A program made the position numbers and the translations under genes. Below are positions 7,918 to 17,057 of a DNA stretch of 64,000 nt, piece by piece. Where the stretch lies: contig NZ_FRCD01000012.1 in the NCBI RefSeq assembly GCF_900142785.1, positions 62,001 through 126,000 on the forward strand, written 5' to 3'. The stretch is from Chryseobacterium carnipullorum (GTDB taxonomy: Bacteria > Bacteroidota > Bacteroidia > Flavobacteriales > Weeksellaceae). The notes below the pieces were generated by a model, which had not been told where the DNA came from, did no database searches, and saw only the letters and a list, made by a program, of their open reading frames with translations. The number at the start of each line of letters is the position of its first letter. Positions within the stretch are counted from its first letter, which is position 1.

Positions 7918-8835
7918 TTAATACTGCTTTAAAACTTTATCTAAAAAATCAATTGTATAATTCAATGTTTCCGTGAACCATGGTTCTGCCGACCAAAAGG
8001 AGTGTGGTGTATCTCTGATTTCGTGAAATTCTGTCAGGATGTGATAGCTTTTCAGCTTTTTCATCATATCGTCTCTTCCCGCATGGAATCTGGGTTGGGA
8101 GCTATTGATGAATAGGGTGGGTGGTGTATTTTTATTAACGGACTCTAAAGGAGAAGCTTCTGTCCAGTTTTTTAAATTAACGTTTCTATCACCTCCTAAC
8201 CAATAAGAAGCATAGGTGCTCTCTTCAGCTTCAGGATGAATGAAGGAAACAATTCCGTCAATATTGATTATTGCTTTTATTTTATTCTTTGATCTTACCC
8301 CAACCAAAGTGGCGATCTGGGCTCCTGCCGACTCTCCCAAAACGGCTATTTTTTTCTGATTTAAACTGTATTTTTTATGATTTTTCTTTAACCATTGAAG
8401 GGCTTGCTCAATATCTTCAACGCCACCGGGATATTTTGTTACGTCAGCCAGACGATAACCGACGGCAATGGCAACATAACCTTTGGCTGCCAGTTCCTGA
8501 GCCATGTACTTTTCATTTTCCTTGCTTCCTGAAATCCAGCCGCCACCGTGAACCATTACAACTCCCGGATGTTTTTTGGATGTATCAAGAGGGTAGTAGA
8601 CATCAGCTTTTAAAGAAAGTCCATTGATATTGGCATATTCTACATTCTGATCAATCCCGATATTGGCTGGAACAGGTCTTTCCAGGGGCGTAATGAAAGG
8701 ATGCTTTTTTTTGAGTTTTTCGAAGGTCGATTCGTTGGTATAGGGAGAAGCATTCGGCCGTTGAACCTGACCGAATGCTACCATTCCTCCCATTAAAAAA
8801 ATAGAAATATAAGTAGGTGTTTTGTTAAAAATCAT
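7918..8835 (-). CDS. Exported alpha/beta-hydrolase esterase
   Basis: The 305-residue protein has an N-terminal hydrophobic segment (residues about 9-22, ending FGQ) that fits a signal peptide. The esterase core shows HGGGW at 96-100 (oxyanion hole), GESAG at 167-171 with nucleophile Ser169, Asp255 in the GRDD segment and His278 in TPHSF, the complete triad of BD-FAE/HSL-type carboxylesterases. In this context the substrate is likely an acetyl, methyl or feruloyl ester on pectin or its fragments, but the sequence does not tell which. It is followed 144 bases later by a CE8 gene and preceded by GH28 with a 95-base gap. Confidence 0.85.
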   Translation of the reverse strand: MIFNKTPTYISIFLMGGMVAFGQVQRPNASPYTNESTFEKLKKKHPFITPLERPVPANIGIDQNVEYANINGLSLKADVYYPLDTSKKHPGVVMVHGGGWISGSKENEKYMAQELAAKGYVAIAVGYRLADVTKYPGGVEDIEQALQWLKKNHKKYSLNQKKIAVLGESAGAQIATLVGVRSKNKIKAIINIDGIVSFIHPEAEESTYASYWLGGDRNVNLKNWTEASPLESVNKNTPPTLFINSSQPRFHAGRDDMMKKLKSYHILTEFHEIRDTPHSFWSAEPWFTETLNYTIDFLDKVLKQY

Positions 8836-8930
8836 TCGCTTGTGGGAATTTTTTTATACAATTTTTTTAAGACTAATGATATTCGTTTTGGAATCGCAAA
8901 GTGTTATTTTTACCTCTTTGGGATCGCCAA

Positions 8931-10598
8931 CTATTTCACTGAATTTTTATTGACTTCTGTTCCAATGGAAACTGCCGTTTTATTATTGCTTATTTCTTTT
9001 GGTAAGAGTACGGATCCGGTTTTATTTCCCAGTACTTTTACAACAGGCTTATTTTGAGATTCAAATTTTACGGTCGAAAGATTGATGTTTTTGCTGTTAT
9101 AGACGGTCGCTCCCGTTCCTTCAGAATATTTCAACTTTGCATTTTTCAGTTGAATACCGTCTGCATCAACGATGGTTAAGGCTTTTTTGGTGTCAAACTG
9201 CGAATCTTCGATGACGATGTTTTTAAGATTCATTTCAGCCAATCCAAATAAAGTGATCGCCTCATAAGAATTAACAGCATTGATGTTTTTAAAGTAAATA
9301 TTTCTGAAAATAGGCGTTTCTTCGGTCACAGGATATACCTTTTCCGGAGCCTGATTGCCTTCTTTTTTCTGTCCCTCCTCCAAAACAGGCGATGCTCCTT
9401 CGTAGAACATATTGAAACCAATCGTCTGCGTTGGAATATTAATCATATTGATATTTTTGATGTAAATATTTTCAACAATTCCGCCTCTTCCGCGGGTTGT
9501 TTTAAAACGAAGACCGATGTCTGTTCCGATGAAAGTACAGTCGGAAACATGGATATTTCTGGCTCCTCCCGACATTTCACTTCCTACCACAAAACCTCCG
9601 TGACCGTGATAGACAACATTGTTTTTAATGATTACATTTTCCGTAGGCCTATTTCTTTTTCTTCCGTCTTCATTTTTTCCTGATTTAATACAAATTGCAT
9701 CGTCACCCACATCAAAAGTATTATCGTAGATCAGAACATTTTTACACGATTCCAGGTCAACACCATCCCCGTTTTGAGAGAACCAGGGATTTCTTACTGT
9801 AAGATTTCTCAAGATGACATTCGTACACATCAGCGGATGAAGATTCCATGCTGGTGAATTCTGGAAAGTAGGGCCATCCAGCAGAACTTTGTCGCAGCCT
9901 ACCAGACTTACCATAACGGGACGAAGGAAATCTTTAACGGTTTTCAGATCGTCTTTAGAGATTTTATCAGGAACATTGAAGCTGGAACTGCTTTCAAATC
10001 CTTTTTTGTAACTTTCAGAAGGATACCATGTTTTTCCGTCAGAAGATAATATTCCGCCTGAAGAAACAATTCCTTTCCATTCTGATTCTGCCACCTTACT
10101 CTTTTTAATCGCTCTCCACGCATCGCCGCTTCCGTCTATCACCCCTTTTCCTGTAATCGCAATATTGCTTGCATTTTTTGCAGAAATCGGAGACTGGCAG
10201 CGAATGGTATTTAAGCCTTCAAAACTCACATCCACCAGAGGATAATCTTCTTTGTCTTTGCTGAATATAATGAATGCTCCTTCTTCTACATGAAGATTGA
10301 TGTTGCTTTTCAATTCGATAGGACCGGTCAGCCACATTCCGCGGGGAACTACCAGTTTTCCGCCGCCTTTTTTGCTAAGGTCTTCAATGGCTTTTCTAAA
10401 GGCCTCCGTGTTTTTCACATTTCCTCCTGCAATTCCACCATATTGGGTGATAAAAACCGTATTGGCGGCAAAAGAAGTTTCTGCGACCTGAGGCATTTTA
10501 AACTCAATATTTTTGTAAATATCCAGATTCTGAGCTTGGATTTGCCCTGAAAAGATCAAGGCTGCTGCCCAACCGATAATTGTAAGAGACTTCTTCAT
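8931..10598 (-). CDS. Polygalacturonase-type glycosidase, GH28 family
   Basis: GH28 enzymes hydrolyse alpha-1,4 galacturonic bonds in pectin (endo or exo) or rhamnogalacturonan. The 555-residue protein has a Sec signal peptide (cleavage near residue 22, IQAQ) and the parallel beta-helix signatures NGDGVDLES at 276-284, GDDAICIKSGK at 298-308 and HGHGGFVVGSE at 331-341, which supply the three catalytic aspartates and the conserved histidine and glycine. It is somewhat longer than minimal GH28 enzymes because of an insert at about 165-225 with a WYPSES segment, a feature seen in Bacteroidota exo-type members, so exo-polygalacturonase is my best guess. Its start codon lies one base after the stop of the CE12 gene upstream, so they are translationally linked. 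Confidence 0.92.
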   Translation of the reverse strand: MKKSLTIIGWAAALIFSGQIQAQNLDIYKNIEFKMPQVAETSFAANTVFITQYGGIAGGNVKNTEAFRKAIEDLSKKGGGKLVVPRGMWLTGPIELKSNINLHVEEGAFIIFSKDKEDYPLVDVSFEGLNTIRCQSPISAKNASNIAITGKGVIDGSGDAWRAIKKSKVAESEWKGIVSSGGILSSDGKTWYPSESYKKGFESSSSFNVPDKISKDDLKTVKDFLRPVMVSLVGCDKVLLDGPTFQNSPAWNLHPLMCTNVILRNLTVRNPWFSQNGDGVDLESCKNVLIYDNTFDVGDDAICIKSGKNEDGRKRNRPTENVIIKNNVVYHGHGGFVVGSEMSGGARNIHVSDCTFIGTDIGLRFKTTRGRGGIVENIYIKNINMINIPTQTIGFNMFYEGASPVLEEGQKKEGNQAPEKVYPVTEETPIFRNIYFKNINAVNSYEAITLFGLAEMNLKNIVIEDSQFDTKKALTIVDADGIQLKNAKLKYSEGTGATVYNSKNINLSTVKFESQNKPVVKVLGNKTGSVLLPKEISNNKTAVSIGTEVNKNSVK

Positions 10599-10599
10599 T

Positions 10600-11445
10600 T
10601 TATTTTTTTTGAGTTTTAATTACATTTTTAAATTCTTTATAAACCATCGCGGCTACCGCTTTCGCTCCTTCCGGCTGAAAATGGGTGTTGTCTTTCTGCC
10701 CTTTAGGATAGGCTTCATAAACGTTTTCAGGAAGATTCATGAAATAATGATTCGTAGTGAAATCCTGTCCCTTTTGGGTAAAATACTCCATTGATAATTT
10801 GTTTAAATCAATGTAAGGAACATTCATTTCTTTAGCAATGTCAATCGGGGCCTGCGCATATTCTCCATGTACATTTTCCAGTTTTCCATCTTTCCATGGG
10901 TAATTTCGGGCAACAGGAGTCACAATAACTGGATTTCCTCCTTTTTGTCTTGTCTGCGATACAAATAACCTTAAAAATTCTTTATACCCCTGAATGTTGA
11001 TATACCGTTCAGGATGTTTTTCCGAACCGTCATTGTGGCCAAACTGCATGATGACATAATCTTTGGGTTGTAAATGATCGTACACAGATCTCCATCTTCC
11101 TTCCTGAAAAAATGTTCGCGTACTTCTTCCGCCGTGGGCTCTGTCGATGACAGCTACAGAATCTTTGGCCATCGCAGGTTTCAGAGAAGCCAGACTGTCT
11201 TTTACAAAAAATGGCTGAAAAACCTGGCCCCAACCTGTGATCGGGTAACGGACTTTCATATACTCTTTTCCGGGATCATAATCTCCGGTGTAATCTGCCA
11301 TGGTAGAATCTCCGATAAGATAAATATGAGTAACTTTCTTATTCTGTTTCGCTGTCGTCTTTTGCACATTGCTTTGTGACTGGCAGGCAGATAACAGCAA
11401 AACGCTGAATAAAAATGAAACTATTGTAAATGTTCTTTTTTTCAT
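10600..11445 (-). CDS. Rhamnogalacturonan acetylesterase, CE12 family, lipoprotein (second copy)
   Basis: The 281-residue SGNH esterase has a lipoprotein signal peptide (lipobox LLSAC, Cys21), so unlike the first CE12 copy it is membrane anchored. Catalytic blocks are GDSTM with Ser47, HGGRSTRTF, QFGHNDGSEKH and DNTHFQPEGA near the C-terminus with the Asp/His pair. Insertions between the first two blocks (YDPGKEYMKVRYPITGWGQ) make it longer than the copy at 5918-6655 and match the larger CE12 variant common in Bacteroidota. Its stop codon is one base before the GH28 start, implying coordinated deacetylation and hydrolysis. Confidence 0.92.
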   Translation of the reverse strand: MKKRTFTIVSFLFSVLLLSACQSQSNVQKTTAKQNKKVTHIYLIGDSTMADYTGDYDPGKEYMKVRYPITGWGQVFQPFFVKDSLASLKPAMAKDSVAVIDRAHGGRSTRTFFQEGRWRSVYDHLQPKDYVIMQFGHNDGSEKHPERYINIQGYKEFLRLFVSQTRQKGGNPVIVTPVARNYPWKDGKLENVHGEYAQAPIDIAKEMNVPYIDLNKLSMEYFTQKGQDFTTNHYFMNLPENVYEAYPKGQKDNTHFQPEGAKAVAAMVYKEFKNVIKTQKK

Positions 11446-11520
11446 GACTTATATATTTGTTGGTCATCGCAAAGGCAGAAAGCTTTTTAAATATGTGATG
11501 GCTACCATCATTTTTTTAAT

Positions 11521-13161
11521 CTAATTTTTTGTAATTCTAAACCAATCAAAGTCAGCATATCCGCCACGGGGTGCTTTTGCTGTACTTATGCTATAAAGCC
11601 CGACTTTAGCTCCAATCCATTTCCCGGGTTTTGCCTGAAAAACGTCGCCGGCTTTGATGAAGCTTTTCCCATTTTCACTATAGCTGAACTGGCACAATCC
11701 ATTGGGCTCGTTTATATTTACTTTTAAATAAACTTCGTTTCCTTTTAATTTTGTTTCAAATAAGATTTTTTCCTCACCTCCTTTATCTGCTTTTTCAGCT
11801 CTTCTTAACTGTACATAATATCCGTCAGGCTTATTGGTAATCACCAGGGATTCATGATCTAATCCCATGATCAGTAATCCTGCCGTTTTCCCTTCTTTGG
11901 CATCTTCCGGTGTTAATTTAACTTTCGTTGATGCTGTAAAATTCGGAGCCGGGAATTTTTGGGTTAATAAATTGGGGACGTTCCAAAGGTTTTTTTCACC
12001 GTCAGGAACTTTCATGGAGAATAGTCTTAAAAATTTTTGTCCAGGAAGTTGAGATGACCAAACGATATTTTCATTGGCACTCCATTGCCATTGAAGGCCT
12101 AATTTTTCACCGTCAAATTCATCGGTTTCAGGAGGAGTAACGACAGGGCAGGACTTACCAACGTTGGGCTTTTTATAGCTTGAAACGGGTTCTCCAATGC
12201 CGTTTTTATCTGTATCAATTCCCATGACGGGCCAGTCTTTTTCCCATTTCATCGGCTGCAGATGGACGATTCTTCCGTACGTATCCACATCCTGAAAATG
12301 ATAAAACCAATCTTCACCGGAAGGCGTATCTACCCAGGCTCCCTGATGCGGTCCATTGATCTTTGTTGAGCCCTGTTCCAAAACTATTTTTTCTTCATAG
12401 GGACCATAAATGTTTTTGGATCTCAGGACCAATTGCCATCCTGTGGCCACACCACCTGCCGGAGCAAAAATATAGTAATAGCCGTTTCTTTTATACAGTT
12501 TTGGACCTTCAACGGTGGGATGAGCGTCGTGGCCATCAAAAACATGAACACCTTTGTCCAGTACTTTTGTTCCTTCGGAATTCATTTTATTGATTGACAA
12601 CAAACTTTTAACCCCTGCACGGCTTCCCGCCCAGCCATGAACCAAGTAGGCACTTCCATCCTCATCCCAAAACGGGCATGAGTCAATCAGACCTTTTCCT
12701 TCCATTACCAAAACCGGTTTTTCCCAGGCCCCAAGAGGATCTTTGGTTTTCACCCTATAGATTCCGAAATCGGGATCGCCCCAGTAAATGTAAAATTCAC
12801 CTTGATGAAATCTGATGCTGGGTGCCCAAACACCGTCGCCTCTTTTTGGGGTCGAGAAATGTTCACGCGGAAGAATATCAGGAAGTGCATAATTCACCAA
12901 TTTCCAGTTCACCATATCTTTAGAATGAAGGATCGGCAGCCCGGGAGCTTCATTGAAACTGGAAGCGGTCATATAATAATCGTCACCGACACGAATGACA
13001 TCGGGATCAGAATAATCTGCGTAAAGAATCGGATTTCTGAAGTTTTTCCCCTGATCTGCTGTCCATACCTCAGAGATGGAAGGTTTTTCCTGCGCGATAA
13101 GATATGTTGAAGCAATTGAAAATACGGTAATTGCTGTTCTGTTTAAAATGTTCTTTATCAT
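11521..13161 (-). CDS. Glycoside hydrolase, GH43 family, with C-terminal beta-sandwich
   Basis: GH43 enzymes are mostly arabinofuranosidases, xylosidases or galactosidases acting on side chains of pectin and hemicellulose. The 546-residue protein has a signal peptide (cleavage near residue 23), a five-bladed propeller with YSDPDVIRVGDDYYMTASSF at 50-69 (Asp52 region as base), LIDSCPFWDEDG with Asp160 as pKa modulator and VEGPKLYKRNGYYYIF with Glu218 as acid, and from about residue 350 a concanavalin-like beta-sandwich as in many GH43 proteins. In this locus a role on arabinan, galactan or xylose decorations of pectin is likely; the exact linkage cannot be read from sequence. Confidence 0.9.
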   Translation of the reverse strand: MIKNILNRTAITVFSIASTYLIAQEKPSISEVWTADQGKNFRNPILYADYSDPDVIRVGDDYYMTASSFNEAPGLPILHSKDMVNWKLVNYALPDILPREHFSTPKRGDGVWAPSIRFHQGEFYIYWGDPDFGIYRVKTKDPLGAWEKPVLVMEGKGLIDSCPFWDEDGSAYLVHGWAGSRAGVKSLLSINKMNSEGTKVLDKGVHVFDGHDAHPTVEGPKLYKRNGYYYIFAPAGGVATGWQLVLRSKNIYGPYEEKIVLEQGSTKINGPHQGAWVDTPSGEDWFYHFQDVDTYGRIVHLQPMKWEKDWPVMGIDTDKNGIGEPVSSYKKPNVGKSCPVVTPPETDEFDGEKLGLQWQWSANENIVWSSQLPGQKFLRLFSMKVPDGEKNLWNVPNLLTQKFPAPNFTASTKVKLTPEDAKEGKTAGLLIMGLDHESLVITNKPDGYYVQLRRAEKADKGGEEKILFETKLKGNEVYLKVNINEPNGLCQFSYSENGKSFIKAGDVFQAKPGKWIGAKVGLYSISTAKAPRGGYADFDWFRITKN

Positions 13162-13285
13162 CGTAAAATCAGATTTTTTATCTGTTTTAATTTTAACACC
13201 AGGTCAAATACTTTTTTATAATCAATATGATATTTGGACTCAATAGGGTATTCTACTCAGCAAAATGTGAATGTTTTTCCTTCCG

Positions 13286-14545
13286 TTATTTTTCAAATTC
13301 TAAACTTGCCAGAATAAAGGGGCCTGTTCCTTTTGGATCATTGGAACGGATTTCTTCATTGATATAGTATTCATAAGAACCGCTTCTGTAAGGCGTTCCA
13401 CCCAAACCTGCCACTGCGCAGCATTTATTTAGGCTCACCAGTCCGTTTTCGTCAACTGTGATAAGATTATTAATGATTCCGTCGTAGCCTTTTTTAGCAT
13501 ACGCTTTATAGGATTTCGGGAGATAACCTTTGTTAACTGACTTGATGATGGTATAGACAAACATGGATGAACCCGTTGCTTCCAGATAATTTCCTTTTTC
13601 TCCCCCTTTATCTAAAACCTGATACCAAAGTCCCGTTTCTTTGTCCTGAACTTTGATAACCGCATCGGTGTAGGATTTTAAATAAGAAATCAATTGGGCT
13701 CTTCCCGGATGATTTTGAGGTAAATAATCCAGCACATCGACCATGGCCATTCCGTACCAACCCATCGCTCTGGACCAGAAATTGGGTGAAAGTCCGGTTT
13801 CTTTATCGGCCCAGGCCTGTTCTCTGCTTTCGTCCCAGGCGTGATACAGCAGACCTGTTTTTTTATCCAAAAGATGTTTTTGAATTAAGGCAAATTGATT
13901 GATGATATCATCGTAGGCTTTTTCAGCATCGGCTCCTTTTGAAAATTCGTGGGTGTAGTTGGCATAAAAGGGTTCACCCATGTACAAGCCATCTAGCCAC
14001 ATTTGATTAGGATAGATTTTCTTGTGCCAGAAGCCACCTTCGGAGGTTCTTGGTTGTCCGTCGATCTGTGAACGAAGGGTTTGTAATGCTTTTAAATATT
14101 TTTCTCTTTTCTCCTGCTGATAAAGGTAAATCAAAACATTTCCGCAGTTCAGCATATCAATATTATATTTGGTAAGGTCGTATGAAACAATGGTTCCGTC
14201 TTCTTTTACCATCGTATCTCCAAATTGGGTGATGTAGTTGTAATATTCTTTATTACCTGTCTTTTGGTATAGCCTTTCCGCACCTTCCAGCACAATGGCT
14301 GTAGGATAACTCCATTTAGGATTTTTATTATAATCAAGCATCCAGGCTTCCGGGAATCTGTTGATCTCGGAAAGGAGCATTCTTTCTGACCATTTTAACT
14401 GGGATGGAATTATTTTTCCTGATTTTGACTGTGCAGCATTCGTTTTTGAATGGGTGACCTTTCGGGTTTGAGCACAGGCCATGAAGATTCCTGAACCCAT
14501 GACCGCCAGTGCGTATATTTTAAGTTGATGATTAATCAAATTCAT
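13286..14545 (-). CDS. Unsaturated galacturonyl hydrolase, GH105 family
   Basis: GH105 enzymes remove the unsaturated uronic acid that lyases leave at the non-reducing end of pectin oligomers, feeding KdgF/KduI. The 419-residue protein has a short hydrophobic N-terminus ending FMAC (Cys24), so it is probably a periplasmic-facing lipoprotein. The alpha/alpha-barrel landmarks are MLNCGN at 131-136, QMWLDGLYMGEPFY at 181-194 with Asp185 as catalytic acid, LYHAWDES at 233-240 and FWSRAMGWYGMA at 257-268. It starts 13 bases after the DUF4861 gene, so the two are translated together. YteR/YesR-like specificity (rhamnogalacturonyl) versus plain galacturonyl cannot be separated here. Confidence 0.92.
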   Translation of the reverse strand: MNLINHQLKIYALAVMGSGIFMACAQTRKVTHSKTNAAQSKSGKIIPSQLKWSERMLLSEINRFPEAWMLDYNKNPKWSYPTAIVLEGAERLYQKTGNKEYYNYITQFGDTMVKEDGTIVSYDLTKYNIDMLNCGNVLIYLYQQEKREKYLKALQTLRSQIDGQPRTSEGGFWHKKIYPNQMWLDGLYMGEPFYANYTHEFSKGADAEKAYDDIINQFALIQKHLLDKKTGLLYHAWDESREQAWADKETGLSPNFWSRAMGWYGMAMVDVLDYLPQNHPGRAQLISYLKSYTDAVIKVQDKETGLWYQVLDKGGEKGNYLEATGSSMFVYTIIKSVNKGYLPKSYKAYAKKGYDGIINNLITVDENGLVSLNKCCAVAGLGGTPYRSGSYEYYINEEIRSNDPKGTGPFILASLEFEK

Positions 14546-14558
14546 TTTATTTCAAACT

Positions 14559-15566
14559 TTAAAGTTGATTATTTTTATCTAGCAGATCCAGTTTTTTATC
14601 CAGATCCTGGTAAAATGATTCTTCTGTGGTCAAACCGTTGGGTTCCAGGGACCACGCTCCTAGAAAGTAATAGGAAACGTTTTTTGTTTTTTTGAAAACC
14701 ACCGTGTGAGTGGATTTTGTTTTCACATATTTATCAAAACTTTCGACAGGGTAGAAGACAGCCATTCCCAGATTGTCATCTTTTTTGGTTTCAGTCTGGT
14801 TTCCGTACGTGGCGATGTAGGCCCATTTTTTATTTTGACTGATTCCCTGTTTTACGGGAATGTTTTTAATAGACACAATTCCTGTACACAACCCGGACAG
14901 GGTATTGCTCAAAGATAAATCTACTTTTACAAAACGGTCTTTGGGAAAAATGGTCAGTTTTGACTGAAGGTCTACCGCGCTGCCCCAGGTTTTCCATCCT
15001 TTATAATCGATGGTAGCGAAGGATCTGTCTTTTTCATTGCTGACTTTGGCCGTTGTATTTTTTACTATTTTGAAAGTTTCCACATAGTCATTCTGCTCGT
15101 CATATCTTCCATAAGAACCTACGCCAATGGTGCGGCCGGATTTTAAAACATCCTGTCCCCACGGGGCATCGTGATGATAAGACTCAAAACCGTCCTGGCC
15201 AACCTCCGGTAAAACCAGGGTGTTTACTTTTTTACCGAAAATATCAGTGGCATTTCTCCAGTCCAGATAGAGCCTGTAGCCAATCTGGTTGTTTTCCAGT
15301 CCGATGCCTTCATACCGGATGTAAGTCGAATGATCCGTATGTTCCGCGGGAATTGTGAGTTCCTGAATATTTTTGAAAGTACCGCCAGTGTATTGGTCTC
15401 CTTCCCATTTTCCGCCTTCTTTTACAGAAAGCTCTGCATAGGAAAAAGGAGCTTTGGGATTTTTACGGATTTTTTCAATCACAGAAGTTTGAGCATGTAA
15501 TACTACAGAACCCATGAATACTCCTGCTGCTGCTATTTTGAATATACTGAATTTCAATTTTGACAT
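14559..15566 (-). CDS. DUF4861-family exported protein (second copy)
   Basis: The 335-residue protein has a Sec signal peptide (cleavage near residue 25, LHAQ) and matches DUF4861 well: GKWEGDQYTGGTFKN, AEHTDHSTYIRYEGIGLENN, YRLYLDWRNATDIFGKK, VGQDGFESYHHDAPWGQDVLK and SGRTIGVGSYG occur in that order across residues 50-175. The family fold appears all-beta and contains many conserved His, Asp and Trp residues, which would suit a carbohydrate-active enzyme, but no activity is established to my knowledge. It sits between a PL1 lyase and GH105, with 48- and 13-base gaps, so it belongs to the susCD operon and probably works on pectin fragments. A divergent relative is at 1342-2520. Confidence 0.88.
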   Translation of the reverse strand: MSKLKFSIFKIAAAGVFMGSVVLHAQTSVIEKIRKNPKAPFSYAELSVKEGGKWEGDQYTGGTFKNIQELTIPAEHTDHSTYIRYEGIGLENNQIGYRLYLDWRNATDIFGKKVNTLVLPEVGQDGFESYHHDAPWGQDVLKSGRTIGVGSYGRYDEQNDYVETFKIVKNTTAKVSNEKDRSFATIDYKGWKTWGSAVDLQSKLTIFPKDRFVKVDLSLSNTLSGLCTGIVSIKNIPVKQGISQNKKWAYIATYGNQTETKKDDNLGMAVFYPVESFDKYVKTKSTHTVVFKKTKNVSYYFLGAWSLEPNGLTTEESFYQDLDKKLDLLDKNNQL

Positions 15567-15614
15567 AATCGTTTTTATTATATAACCGGGTTTAACAAAA
15601 AGTTTTCATGGTTA

Positions 15615-17033
15615 TTAGTTTTTTTGTCCCCCGGTTATTTTATGGACAATATCATTGATGTACACTTCTATATTGTCGTAGTCCTTCTCTAAATCTCTTC
15701 CGTTGGCGTTGGAGAGTTTTGGGTTCAAACTGTGTTTGATTTCCCAGTCATCGGGCATCCCGTCGTTATCAGAGTCGGGGAGTGGTTTTCCTTCTTTCAG
15801 ATTGGGATATCCGCCAACATCCTTTTGAGAGTCGATGATTCCGTTGGTGCTTCCTTTTGAACCCTGGTAGGTGAAACTTCGGTTTTTGACATCTTTTAAG
15901 ACATGCAGATCCACAGCATCTCTCACCAGACTGGCCCCTGCCAACTGTATAATTTTCTCATAAGCCTCCTGTGCAGAATGTGTTTCTACACCATTCTGAA
16001 TATCATGTGGCTTACTCATTTTAATAGCGTTTTTGTCCTGATCTGTCAGATGGTAAGAAGATTTCATCTGGCTGAAGACGCCTTCCGTCCAGTTGTCTTT
16101 GGTAACTTCAGAACTTCCTTCTGCCACATTTCCGTTGATGTAATATTTCCCCCAGATATTGTAGACTTCAGTTTCCGGTTTTTCATTTTTATCAATCGCA
16201 ACAATTCTTTTTTTCGTCATCGTTGCAGGGCCGGGTTTGTAATAATTATTAATGATATTCACGTTCATTGCTTCTCCTCCATAGGTATTGTTGTGGCCCC
16301 AATTATAAATCACATTATTTCTGAAATCTGTAAGATCGGTTAAAGCAAACTTACTTCCTGCGTACTCACCCAATCTTGGATTTCTGCTGTCATGATGCGC
16401 GTACAGATTATGATGAAATGAAGCCTGTTTTCCTCCGGCAATTCCTCCGTATCCGTGCGGTCCTTTCTGATGAACAGAATTTCTTAAACTTTCTGCAATG
16501 ATACACCATTGAAGCGTCGTATTTTCATTGTTATAAATAGAAACGGTCTCATCGGTAGACCAGCTCATCGAACAATGATCCACGATCAGGTTTTTAATGA
16601 ATCTTGCGCCAAGGGCGTCGCCTTCAAATTTTTTCTGATCCCCCATTCTGAATCTCATGTACCGGATGATTACATTGTCTGCAGCTACAAAAGTTTCGTA
16701 ATTGGCAATCGTAATTCCGTCTCCCGGGGCAGTCTGCCCGGCAATCGTTACGTTGCCTTCATGTATTTTTAACGGGGATTGAAGATAGATGGTCCCTCCT
16801 GTTTTAAAGATAATATATCTTGGACCTTTTTGGTTGAGGGCATATCTGAGGGTTCCTTCTGAACCGTCATCCGAAGTTTTTGTTACCAAATAAATCTTTC
16901 CGCCGCGTCCACCGGATGTATACCTCCCGAAACCTTCTGCACCGGGGAAACTCAATACGTTCTGAGCTTCAGCGGACACACCTGTACCGCATAAAACGCC
17001 TATCGTGAATAGCTTGGTCCATTGTTTTTTCAT
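15615..17033 (-). CDS. Pectate lyase-like protein, PL1 family (second subtype)
   Basis: The 472-residue protein carries a signal peptide (cleavage near residue 23, AEAQ) and begins its mature part with LSFPGAEGFGRYTSGGRGG, typical of the larger Bacteroidota PL1 subgroup. Beta-helix and catalytic segments are VTIAGQTAPGDGITI, FRMGDQ, DHCSMSWSTDE at 152-162 and NLYAHHDSRNPRLG at 209-222 with arginines 217 and 220. The C-terminus (about 425-472) has DSDNDGMPDDWEIKHSLNP, a calcium-binding-looking tail frequent in these lyases. Function: cleavage of homogalacturonan or partly esterified pectin. It lies 24 bases downstream of the CE8 gene, so demethylation and cleavage are co-expressed. Confidence 0.9.
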   Translation of the reverse strand: MKKQWTKLFTIGVLCGTGVSAEAQNVLSFPGAEGFGRYTSGGRGGKIYLVTKTSDDGSEGTLRYALNQKGPRYIIFKTGGTIYLQSPLKIHEGNVTIAGQTAPGDGITIANYETFVAADNVIIRYMRFRMGDQKKFEGDALGARFIKNLIVDHCSMSWSTDETVSIYNNENTTLQWCIIAESLRNSVHQKGPHGYGGIAGGKQASFHHNLYAHHDSRNPRLGEYAGSKFALTDLTDFRNNVIYNWGHNNTYGGEAMNVNIINNYYKPGPATMTKKRIVAIDKNEKPETEVYNIWGKYYINGNVAEGSSEVTKDNWTEGVFSQMKSSYHLTDQDKNAIKMSKPHDIQNGVETHSAQEAYEKIIQLAGASLVRDAVDLHVLKDVKNRSFTYQGSKGSTNGIIDSQKDVGGYPNLKEGKPLPDSDNDGMPDDWEIKHSLNPKLSNANGRDLEKDYDNIEVYINDIVHKITGGQKN

Positions 17034-17057
17034 GATGAAAACCGTTGATATTGAGGT

